Part shown: positions 14,227 through 20,557 of the stretch, piece by piece
How positions within the stretch are numbered: the stretch's first letter is position 1
Layout: every line of letters starts with the position of its first letter
IMG/VR virus record: IMGVR_UViG_3300021976_000027
Span: 1 to 48,129 of that record
DNA from: a virus
DNA: 48,129 nucleotides
Strand: one strand, 5' to 3'
Position numbers and translations under genes: made by a program
Notes under the pieces: model-generated
Told to the model about the DNA's origin: nothing
Seen by the model: only the letters and a program-made list of their open reading frames with translations
Database searches by the model: none

Positions 14227-14259
14227 GGTGGCCCCCAGGTCGGTCCCAAGGGCCACCAT
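14225..14259 (-). promoter_or_regulatory. Hairpin pairing the RlpA-like start codon region
   Basis: A perfect 10-bp inverted repeat (14225-14234 and 14250-14259, 15-base loop). In the leftward transcript the downstream arm contains the start codon and the adjoining GG run, so the fold would block initiation of the RlpA-like gene. Confidence 0.5.
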
Positions 14260-14269
14260 AGCGGGGCGA

Positions 14270-14662
14270 TTAATCGTCCGCAAGTTCGGCGATAAGATCA
14301 ACGATCCTGTTTTGAGTACGTTCGGACAGCTTAATAAAGCACCGTGACAGTTCGATCCCGCGACGCGTTTCTCCGAGTAAACGAATAGGATCGTTCAACA
14401 CGTCGGACGGAATATCATACGCCGTACCAAGGCCCGCTGTACCGTCGAACAAGTCAGCCGTCGTGCAATCGAGTGCGACAGCGATTTGAACCATGCGCGA
14501 ACCGCCGATACGATTTGCGCCTTTTTCATATTTCTGCACTTGTTGGAACGTTACGCCGAGTGCATCCCCCAATTTTTCTTGGGACATGCTTTTGAGCATA
14601 CGAAGGCGACGAACATTCTGACCAACGATCCGATCGACGGGATTGCATTCTTTTTTACGCAT
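14270..14662 (-). CDS. Xre/cI-family transcriptional regulator
   Basis: 130 aa. An N-terminal helix-turn-helix (IVGQNVRRLRMLKSMSQEKL through FQQVQKYEKGANRIG) is of a form very frequent in alphaproteobacterial Xre proteins. A C-terminal helical domain with FIKLSERTQNRIVDLIAEL may mediate oligomerisation. No LexA-like cleavage domain is present. ATG at 14662 has GGA 6 bases upstream; ATG at 14668 is the alternative. Its start overlaps the stop of the second HTH gene by 8 bases, so the two are co-expressed. Likely controls the early or accessory genes. Confidence 0.85.
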   Translation of the reverse strand: MRKKECNPVDRIVGQNVRRLRMLKSMSQEKLGDALGVTFQQVQKYEKGANRIGGSRMVQIAVALDCTTADLFDGTAGLGTAYDIPSDVLNDPIRLLGETRRGIELSRCFIKLSERTQNRIVDLIAELADD

Positions 14663-14951
14663 GGCCATTCCGCTTTGTTGTCCTGACCCAAGTTCGTTTG
14701 AAGCCGCACGATCGTCCGACAGCCTCAAGGCTCGCCGACTGCGGACGCTTGGTATCGCCAAAGAACCAAGCACGTTGCGCGTTGACGGATACCCCGCTAT
14801 CCTTAGACGTGGCTGTCAACGTCTTGTTGTTGATCGCCCCGTACGTATCGCCGACGATCGTGCGAAGTTCGTCAATCGCCGGGTCTTTCGATCGGAACAT
14901 GTACGAGCGATATCCGATAATACCGCGTTTCCCTTTTCGCTTTTGCACCAT
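14655..14951 (-). CDS. Small HTH DNA-binding protein
   Basis: 98 aa. After a basic leader the protein reads MFRSKDPAIDELRTIVGDTY and then ATSKDSGVSVNAQRAWFFG with TKRPQSASLEAVGRSCGF, the pattern of small phage helix-turn-helix proteins that resemble Cro-like regulators. Immediately upstream of, and overlapping, the Xre-type regulator gene. A two-regulator switch is an inference. Confidence 0.72.
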   Translation of the reverse strand: MVQKRKGKRGIIGYRSYMFRSKDPAIDELRTIVGDTYGAINNKTLTATSKDSGVSVNAQRAWFFGDTKRPQSASLEAVGRSCGFKRTWVRTTKRNGHA

Positions 14952-14965
14952 TGCGCGTTACTCCA

Positions 14966-15316
14966 TTACTTTGATTTGGCAATTACGAGGTACTGGCCGA
15001 TTTTCTTCGTCTTTTTCAACAGCCGACGTTTGATTAGTTGTTGAATAAGATACGTTGACGATGATCCCGCGCGACCTTGCGCTTTCAACCATTGCCGAAC
15101 GTATTCGGGCGTTACAATCGTGGCCTTCGTCGTCTTCACTTGTTCGGCCAGCATATCCGGCAAGTTTCCAGCCGGACCGGTTACGATCTTGCCCTTTTCA
15201 ACTTGGGCATTGATGATCGGAACGGGAAGCGGGGGTTTGATCAACAATCCCGCTAACGCGCGCATAACTTCGCCAAGATGCTTATCCTCGACGTACACAT
15301 TACGCAACTCAAACAT
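14966..15316 (-). CDS. Hypothetical protein with winged-helix-like C-terminus
   Basis: 116 aa. Residues 65-116 (TPEYVRQWLKAQGRAGSSST; LIQQLIKRRLLKKTKKIG) look like a small winged helix with a beta-wing at the end (QYLVIAKSK). The N-terminal 60 residues are of unknown fold. ACGGAGTAA-type ribosome binding site. A DNA-binding role is possible. Confidence 0.65.
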   Translation of the reverse strand: MFELRNVYVEDKHLGEVMRALAGLLIKPPLPVPIINAQVEKGKIVTGPAGNLPDMLAEQVKTTKATIVTPEYVRQWLKAQGRAGSSSTYLIQQLIKRRLLKKTKKIGQYLVIAKSK

Positions 15317-15317
15317 G

Positions 15318-15512
15318 CTACTTACTCCGTTTCAATACGACAAATCGGTTTCCTTTAGCATCGCGTTGAAGTTCGACCGTACCGGAATAGAAAGGCGGCA
15401 ATCCAGTTTGATATTCCCATGTACCAGCAGGAACTTTATCTCGCGTCACAAATGATTGTAATGCGTCGTCCCAAATTACGACGGCGACATGATAGTCTAT
15501 TTTGTTTTCCAT
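15318..15512 (-). CDS. Hypothetical protein, 64 aa
   Basis: Begins MENKIDYHVAVVIWDDALQS, beta-rich with a closing KGNRFVVLKRSK. The ATG lies inside the last codons of the upstream gene (16-base overlap), with only a weak ribosome binding site, which suggests coupling by re-initiation. Function unknown. Confidence 0.6.
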   Translation of the reverse strand: MENKIDYHVAVVIWDDALQSFVTRDKVPAGTWEYQTGLPPFYSGTVELQRDAKGNRFVVLKRSK

Positions 15513-15796
15513 GGATTTGTAGGTTTCAAATCGGTTGACCAACCATCAGACGCAGGCGGAATTGATTTCTTGAGGTTTTCAACGATAGGTTCGACGAACG
15601 TCGTTTTGGCTTGCGTACCCATCGGCAACGCTTCAATGTACGTATCGCGGCACGCCTTACACGTCACATCGGCAAGCGTCGCGGTCATTTCATTAGCAGG
15701 TACGATCGCCTCACACGTCGCAATCTGTACAGTATTGTTGACTTGCAACTTTGCAAGGATATCAGGACGCCAATAGCACAAATACATATGTTTCAT
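15497..15796 (-). CDS. Cysteine-containing hypothetical protein with DGWST motif
   Basis: 99 aa from the ATG with GGCGGG upstream. Cysteines in YLCYW, TCEAI and TCKACRD could bind one zinc ion. Near the C-terminus it carries SDGWSTDLKP, a variant of a motif shared with four other proteins of this phage. Function unknown. Confidence 0.62.
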   Translation of the reverse strand: MKHMYLCYWRPDILAKLQVNNTVQIATCEAIVPANEMTATLADVTCKACRDTYIEALPMGTQAKTTFVEPIVENLKKSIPPASDGWSTDLKPTNPWKTK

Positions 15797-15797
15797 G

Positions 15798-16109
15798 TTA
15801 CCCGCCTTCCCCACGTGGGGACCGCTTTTCAGAAAGCTCGCCTGCCGCAAATCCAAGTTGAAACCCGCGTTCGACTTCGTTTCGAATGGCTTTTTCGAAT
15901 GCTGCAATACCTTGAACGGTTAGACGACAGGGCCACTTGTCTTCACGTTGATCGCGTGTATTCCACTCGACCAACTGCATAGCCGGATCGGAATTCAACA
16001 GTTTAATTTGTTCTTCCTGCAAGTAGCATAGTGACGTGATCAGATAGCCTTCGGTATGGCACCGCAACATTCCGATTGCGACAGCGTACAGTAACTTATC
16101 GCGTTTCAT
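15798..16109 (-). CDS. Hypothetical helical protein, 103 aa
   Basis: Begins MKRDKLLYAVAIGMLRCHTE and contains CRLTVQGIAAFEKAIRNEVE; helical with a possible winged-helix core. The ATG at 16109 lies 9 bases after GGAG and overlaps the stop of the 27-codon upstream gene (ATGA). An ATG at 16118 is too close to the GGAG. Function unknown. Confidence 0.6.
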   Translation of the reverse strand: MKRDKLLYAVAIGMLRCHTEGYLITSLCYLQEEQIKLLNSDPAMQLVEWNTRDQREDKWPCRLTVQGIAAFEKAIRNEVERGFQLGFAAGELSEKRSPRGEGG

Positions 16110-16189
16110 GTCGGCCATACTCCGAGTACCCTTGCTAGTATGTAGAGGTTGAACGCAACGTATATAGTTGCAATCGAAATCTTGATCAT
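16106..16189 (-). CDS. Hydrophobic micro-peptide, 27 aa
   Basis: A 28-codon frame whose ATG overlaps the upstream stop (ATGA) and whose TGA overlaps the downstream ATG (ATGA). The product MIKISIATIYVAFNLYILAR is almost entirely a transmembrane segment. GAGGCAGGT lies just upstream. Tight coupling on both sides argues for a real gene; function unknown, perhaps a small membrane modulator. Confidence 0.5.
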   Translation of the reverse strand: MIKISIATIYVAFNLYILARVLGVWPT

Positions 16190-16497
16190 ATACCTGCCTC
16201 GATACGGCGAATCACTTCGTTTTCGGCTAACTGTTTCATTTCGACGATAGTTAGCTCGCTCGAATGATAGGTAATGCACCGGCTATCTTCACGCGACATG
16301 ATCAGAAGCACCCATTCATTCTCACGTTCAACCGAGCGCGAAAATACGGCATATAGTCGAATACAATGGATTAGCGGAAATATCTCATTCGACGTTTCGT
16401 ACCGCCAGTTTTCCAATCCGAACGGTCGATCGGTTACGGGATTGATTTCGTGCGCGTCCGCGTATATCCATTTGGGCGCGATCACGGGCGTTGCCAT
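16186..16497 (-). CDS. Hypothetical protein, 103 aa
   Basis: Begins MATPVIAPKWIYADAHEINP; mixed alpha/beta with REDSRCITYHSSELTIVEM near the C-terminus. The start lies inside the upstream gene's last codons (16-base overlap). Function unknown. Confidence 0.62.
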   Translation of the reverse strand: MATPVIAPKWIYADAHEINPVTDRPFGLENWRYETSNEIFPLIHCIRLYAVFSRSVERENEWVLLIMSREDSRCITYHSSELTIVEMKQLAENEVIRRIEAGI

Positions 16498-16715
16498 CCC
16501 GGCTGATGTTCGTGAATGAATTTCCAATCGTCGTCGCTCGCTTCGCGTAACGTGACGAATATTACATCCATTGCCGAATGCGAACCGCCTAAAACATGCG
16601 TACCGTAGTAGCGAAAGGTATCGCCGCTTGGGATCGCGCTTTCAACGCGAAACAGCGCGGACACTCTGTCGCCATAACGAACAACCGTTCCCGGCGCAAA
16701 GCGCGATCCAGCCAT
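16482..16715 (-). CDS. Small conserved phage protein, 77 aa
   Basis: VVRYGDRVSALFRVESAIP, then YYGTHVLGGSHSAMDV resemble a small phage protein found in many proteobacterial phages in the same kind of accessory cluster. A beta-barrel-like fold is likely. AGGGAAG precedes the ATG. Promoter candidate at 16750-16779. Function unknown. Confidence 0.68.
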   Translation of the reverse strand: MAGSRFAPGTVVRYGDRVSALFRVESAIPSGDTFRYYGTHVLGGSHSAMDVIFVTLREASDDDWKFIHEHQPGWQRP

Positions 16716-16749
16716 GCTAACTTCCCTAGGTTTTGCACGCTACCCGAAA

Positions 16750-16779
16750 TGCCTACAACCGGAAGCCGCCCCCCGTCAA
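16750..16779 (-). promoter_or_regulatory. Sigma70-like promoter candidate
   Basis: Leftward TTGACG (16779-16774), 18 nt, TAGGCA (16755-16750), 34 bases before the ATG at 16715. The spacer is GC-rich, which would weaken it. Confidence 0.42.
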
Positions 16780-17045
16780 CCCCCGGCCCCCGGCGCGGTT
16801 AATTTCGGCTTTGGCCCCGGCTTGCCCATCAACCGCCGTCGTTTGATATCGATCCGCGCCGCCATGTCGATGATGTTCAAAACGTAGATATCAAGCCACG
16901 TAACGTCGTCGCCGTTTTCAACGTATGTATCGCGAACCGTCAGAAGCGACCGTTTGGCCCGCCGTAGCTCGCGCGCACTCAACAACAATGCGAATGCCGC
17001 TGGCGAATGTTCGGCCGCACGCTTGCTGATATCGTAGCTTGGCAT
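16776..17045 (-). CDS. Hypothetical helical basic protein, 89 aa
   Basis: A strong AGGAGG stands before the ATG. The protein is helical and Arg/Lys-rich (LLLSARELRRAKRSLLTVRD) with a Pro/Lys/Gly tail. Function unknown. Confidence 0.62.
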   Translation of the reverse strand: MPSYDISKRAAEHSPAAFALLLSARELRRAKRSLLTVRDTYVENGDDVTWLDIYVLNIIDMAARIDIKRRRLMGKPGPKPKLTAPGAGG

Positions 17046-17127
17046 GAAACCTCCTAATGGTGAACCGGAACCCTCTTACGAGTCCCGGCGCACGATTTTA
17101 TCCCCACATTCGTTAGGGGTTCGACGG

Positions 17128-17490
17128 TTACAACGGGACGGCAGGATTGACCAAGTTCTGATCATTCGTTCGCCGACCTTCGGCGACGCCGCGATCGTTC
17201 TCCCAACAACGCGTACAGGACTTGTATACGACGCTGCAATACTGTGTACCGCACTTCCGACATTCAGCGTACCAGTGTCGCGGCCGACCGTGCTTCGCGC
17301 AGCCCCGGCATTCGAGTACATATTTTGAGCCGTGTTTGGTTTGCGGGTTCGGCGAACCTTGCGGCGTGCTTGTCGCCGTATCGAACTTGCCCGATCCGAT
17401 GCCGTACTCGCGGGTATTTCCTGCCGGGTTCGGTACGCCTTCACGCGACGTAGGCGCTACGCGGTCCCGTGGCTTGTGCGGTTTGCTCAT
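17128..17490 (-). CDS. Zinc-ribbon protein, 120 aa
   Basis: The first 50 residues are polar and Pro/Gly/Ser-rich. Residues about 58-96 hold LECRGCAKHG, AECRKCGTQYC and CTRC, six or seven cysteines able to bind two zinc ions, in a treble-clef or rubredoxin-like pattern. AGGGGA precedes the ATG. A nucleic-acid or protein-binding adaptor is likely; no family recognised. Confidence 0.65.
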   Translation of the reverse strand: MSKPHKPRDRVAPTSREGVPNPAGNTREYGIGSGKFDTATSTPQGSPNPQTKHGSKYVLECRGCAKHGRPRHWYAECRKCGTQYCSVVYKSCTRCWENDRGVAEGRRTNDQNLVNPAVPL

Positions 17491-17538
17491 GGTGTCCCCT
17501 AGGAGCGGGCTGAATTGCCCGCCCCCGCCCTAGCACGG

Positions 17539-17754
17539 CTAGCCCCGAACGACAATGACGCCATTGTGCGCGAAGAATATGACCGCCCGGTCGCGTTCAC
17601 TCGGATTGACAAACGGCGAGAACGTATTGTCATCGTGCGCAATGACGCCGTAGTATCCGTGAAACTCGCCGTATAGCTGCAAGGCAACGTCTAGCTTTGC
17701 TTTCGCCGTAACGTAGCTCTTGTACCGTTTGGTCGGGACGTTGATCGCAGGCAT
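17539..17754 (-). CDS. Hypothetical protein, 71 aa; first gene of the leftward arm
   Basis: Begins MPAINVPTKRYKSYVTAKAK and is mixed alpha/beta (VIAHDDNTFSPFVNPSERDR). CGGAG precedes the ATG, and promoter 17783-17811 lies just upstream; an apparent longer frame starting at 17811 would begin inside the promoter, so it is rejected. First gene transcribed leftward from the AT-rich region. Function unknown. Confidence 0.65.
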   Translation of the reverse strand: MPAINVPTKRYKSYVTAKAKLDVALQLYGEFHGYYGVIAHDDNTFSPFVNPSERDRAVIFFAHNGVIVVRG

Positions 17755-17782
17755 GTCAGGTACTCCGGTTGTTGATTTCAGG

Positions 17783-17811
17783 AACGTAGTCGGTTGTTGG
17801 ATGTTGGTCAA
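17783..17811 (-). promoter_or_regulatory. Sigma70-like promoter at the head of the leftward arm
   Basis: Leftward TTGACC (17811-17806), 17 nt, TACGTT (17788-17783). The same -10 as the promoter at 13061-13089. Confidence 0.55.
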
Positions 17812-17840
17812 GTAGTTTGTACGTCAAAGTTCGTACGTAG

Positions 17841-18003
17841 TTACGCGAAAGTGAATGAATTGGTTGCGGGGTGGAATTGGTGGGGCCGCTCATTTTTGTT
17901 AACCCTAAATCCGGGTGGTAGGGGTATGCCCCCATTAACTTTAATTATTGAGGTTAATGCTTCGTCGAGTTCAACGATACGTTGTGTGATTGTGTTCGTT
18001 CCA
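17841..18003 (-). pseudogene. Possible small gene interrupted by a one-base frameshift
   Basis: From ATG at 18003 the frame closes after 16 codons. The neighbouring frame, however, reads TNTITQRIVELDEALTSI and on through NGGIPLPPGFRVNKNERPHQ to a TAA at 17841, a credible protein with no ATG, GTG or TTG of its own. One extra base near the fourth codon would join them into about 54 aa beginning METNTITQ. This is either a broken gene or a sequencing indel. No clear ribosome binding site is present. Confidence 0.4.
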
Positions 18004-18772
18004 TAATATACGTTATGCGAACTACTATAGGTTGAATATATAGTTCAATGATATCATGCACATACGTAGTTAACATACGTTAAGTATATACGTTATGTAT
18101 ATCACATGTCTTACCATGCATCTACAGCATAGCTACCCCTATTAACGTAAGGAATTAACGTTACCCGATAGCACTTAATTCAAATTGTTCGAATTCGTGA
18201 ATAGTATTCTGTTATCGTATTCAACACGTATCGTATACGTATCCCCCGTATTTATTCTGAATTAGCTCGATTTAAACATCGATCCGTCTGCTAAGTGCTT
18301 GATATTATTATATTATATATATATATTTACTATATTTACTATAATTACTATGGTTATTTTCATTTACTATAGATATTAGCGAAAATAGTAAAGCGAGTAA
18401 ATCTAGTAAATATCCCCCTTTTATCTAATGATATCAATGACTTACGACTTTCAAATTGATTTACTATCATAGTAAAGATAGTAAATGGACAGCCTAACCA
18501 TATACGCGTATATATTAATGAACATATTAATAAAACAAACGCGTATATCAGACTTCTCTTAAACACGCTATATAAATGCTATTTCAAACTACTATTCAAT
18601 AATACGTTTATTATATTCAATTCAATACATTACCAATGATCTACAGCGCAAATCGGTTAATCACCAATCGTAGAAAGCAAGGCGCATTAGGATCAGAGCA
18701 CATGCACAGAGCTATTCCCAGGCAACCGGATTTCTGCTAAGGGCATTTGCAGACACACCTAGGGAAGGTCGC
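18004..18772. other. AT-rich non-coding control region between divergent arms
   Basis: About 770 bp without credible genes, far richer in A and T than the rest. It separates the leftward and rightward arms. Contents: three ATACGTTA boxes (about 18007, 18077, 18090), an inverted repeat TTGAA-7-TTCAA (about 18033-18050), a promoter-like TTGATA-17-TATATT (18299-18327), the TTTACTAT array (18326-18485), and a perfect palindrome ATATACGCGTATAT (18500-18513) with a half copy at about 18540. A replication origin, early promoter region, or both, is the likely role. The last 100 bases are a leader to the gene at 18773, with AGGGAAGG before the ATG. Confidence 0.7.
18326..18485. repeat. Array of TTTACTAT / ATAGTAAA iteron-like boxes
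   Basis: About ten full or one-mismatch copies of the 8-bp box in both orientations: at 18326, 18335, 18344 (variant), 18363, 18385, 18395 (variant), 18403 (variant), 18460, 18469 and 18478. The last three are exact copies in a row, the first two facing each other across one base. Such clusters are typical binding sites for a replication initiator, partition protein or repressor. Confidence 0.7.
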
Positions 18773-19306
18773 ATGAGCGAACAACAGCGCCTATTGACAA
18801 TCAAGCGTCATGATTGGTTGTTGCGAATGTTGGCAACGATCCTGCAATCCGACACATCACGAACCGAAATGGCCAAGCTTCCGGCAGACGTGTTAGTTGC
18901 GCTCGTAATGTCCGGTAAAGATCACGGTATCGATGTTCAACGATACAAGGATCGTTGCGGTAACGACGCGATCGATTTGGTTGCGCAAATCCTATGGGCC
19001 ATGGTTGACGAACCTACGCATGGATCAATGTGGGAAGATAGGATGCAACGCGGGGAAGCACGGCGCGCGATGATTGAGCGAATGGAAAATTCGTTAGTGG
19101 ATAGTGCAATAGACGACGCATTGTTGCGTGCGATCAATGCCCACAATCTGCCGCAGAGTAAAAGCGATCCTGAATGCCCGTGTTTGTTCTGTACGGCAAA
19201 ACGCAATCGCGAAATGAGCGATAACCATCGTATTATAGATCAATTTAGGAAACAGCATGATCAACACGTGATTGATTATCGTGCTTATCGGAGTTTGCCC
19301 AAATGA
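18773..19306 (+). CDS. Hypothetical early protein, 177 aa
   Basis: First gene of the rightward arm. The protein is helical throughout (HDWLLRMLATILQSDTSR; DAIDLVAQILWAMVDE) with a C-terminal CPCLFC cysteine cluster. AGGGAAGG lies before the ATG. It is coupled to the next gene by an ATGA overlap. Position next to the iteron array makes it a candidate for binding there, but no DNA-binding motif is clear. Confidence 0.7.
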   Translation: MSEQQRLLTIKRHDWLLRMLATILQSDTSRTEMAKLPADVLVALVMSGKDHGIDVQRYKDRCGNDAIDLVAQILWAMVDEPTHGSMWEDRMQRGEARRAMIERMENSLVDSAIDDALLRAINAHNLPQSKSDPECPCLFCTAKRNREMSDNHRIIDQFRKQHDQHVIDYRAYRSLPK

Positions 19307-19545
19307 ACATGCCGGGATTGCTAACAGCAATGTTTGTGCGCAAGGCGAGCGTGCAACGGGTACAGGACATTGATAGCCGCTTGGGCTACTATTGGTGCGT
19401 CAAAAACACTTATGGCTGGCTCAAATGTACCAAGGCTGTTGAAGCCGCATTGCGCCATGAATATCTGGCACTCGCAATTGAACAGGATGTCTGGATTGTC
19501 ACACTAACCGACGAAGGCGTTGCATTCGTCAAGAGGTTCAAATGA
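19303..19545 (+). CDS. Hypothetical protein, 80 aa, winged-helix-like
   Basis: The pattern of helices followed by ALAIEQDVWIVTLTDEGVAF could be a small winged helix. ATGA overlaps with both neighbours place it in a coupled set of genes (18773-19769). Function unknown. Confidence 0.6.
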   Translation: MNMPGLLTAMFVRKASVQRVQDIDSRLGYYWCVKNTYGWLKCTKAVEAALRHEYLALAIEQDVWIVTLTDEGVAFVKRFK

Positions 19546-19769
19546 CACGTTTCAAGCCAGCGAGCCAAGAACCGTCAACATTACAAGAGGAACACGATAT
19601 CATTGATGGATTAATGAAGGCGCTGGCAATGCGCCTGTACCAGTTCAACCATGAACCAATCGAAATCACACTATTCGAATTACGCGAGGCGTTCGCTGTC
19701 GAATTCGAAATTCAATACGCCGAACACGATCATGCAACTATCTTAACCATTAGACGGGTGGCAGACTGA
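19542..19769 (+). CDS. Hypothetical protein, 75 aa
   Basis: Two helices then a beta hairpin (PIEITLFELREAFAVEFEIQ; HATILTIRRVAD). Coupled to the gene before by an ATGA overlap. Function unknown. Confidence 0.6.
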   Translation: MTRFKPASQEPSTLQEEHDIIDGLMKALAMRLYQFNHEPIEITLFELREAFAVEFEIQYAEHDHATILTIRRVAD

Positions 19770-19802
19770 ATTGCGTGCCATTCTCAGAAAGGAAAAAAAG
19801 TT

Positions 19803-20300
19803 ATGCCTGTCGAAATGTCAAACGAATATCGTAAGTACCGCGAACGTATGGTTGATCGCGGTATCGACATGGACAAGATTGCCGACGATACTGTACATCA
19901 AATTTGGGGAAAATTTGCTAAGCATTTTATGCATACTAAAGAGCCTCGTATACAATACGAGGTACAATACGTGTTGAAGATGGCGGATCGACAGGCATTC
20001 AACGAAATGGCGCAGCCGCTATTGCGTCAACTCATATCGAAAGGATATCAAGCGGGCGTTGAAGATACCAAAGCACCCGAATCGACAGGAGCGGAACGCG
20101 TTGTCGTATACAATATTGAATGCCCTAGCCGCCTAATCACATGGGGATATCAGAGATACGATGTGTATGAATGTATACGTCGTCGAGGGAAAGACGATTA
20201 TACGTTCAACGAGATTGAACGCAATTGGGTCGCGCGTTTTCGAGTATGGACAGACGCGCACAACTTCAAAATCAAATGTGAACAAGAGTTCGCGTCATGA
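19803..20300 (+). CDS. Hypothetical protein, 165 aa
   Basis: Begins MPVEMSNEYRKYRERMVDRG. N-terminal half helical; C-terminal half includes VVYNIECPSRLITWGYQRYD and a terminal basic region. AAAGGA precedes the ATG after a 33-bp gap. Coupled to the next gene by an ATGA overlap. No family recognised. Confidence 0.65.
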   Translation: MPVEMSNEYRKYRERMVDRGIDMDKIADDTVHQIWGKFAKHFMHTKEPRIQYEVQYVLKMADRQAFNEMAQPLLRQLISKGYQAGVEDTKAPESTGAERVVVYNIECPSRLITWGYQRYDVYECIRRRGKDDYTFNEIERNWVARFRVWTDAHNFKIKCEQEFAS

Positions 20301-20557
20301 CGGTATATCTAGCGTCACTCTTACAGTTATGCGACTTCTATCGCAATGTTGCCGATGTAATGGGTAACGTAAAGTTCATGTCGAAAGTATCGGCGTATTA
20401 CGCTCTCATGATTACAATTGCACCGTACCTAGTGCGCACCGATTTAGCCGCAGATACAATCGGTACAATTGCAATGGAGTATCGACGCGCACGCGCGCAA
20501 TACGAACACGAATGTTTCATAATCGAAGCTAACGCATCTTCGCCCGATAGCGAATAA
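20297..20557 (+). CDS. Hypothetical helical protein, 86 aa
   Basis: Begins MTVYLASLLQLCDFYRNVAD, helical with moderately hydrophobic stretches but no clear transmembrane segment. Its last 29 bases overlap the 3' end of the convergent primase gene. Last gene of the five-gene early set; function unknown. Confidence 0.62.
   Translation: MTVYLASLLQLCDFYRNVADVMGNVKFMSKVSAYYALMITIAPYLVRTDLAADTIGTIAMEYRRARAQYEHECFIIEANASSPDSE

Noticed and set aside
18360-18566. 68-codon leftward frame with a hydrophobic N-terminus in the iteron region
   Set aside because: GTG start, no ribosome binding site, and the coding sequence consists largely of the repeat boxes.
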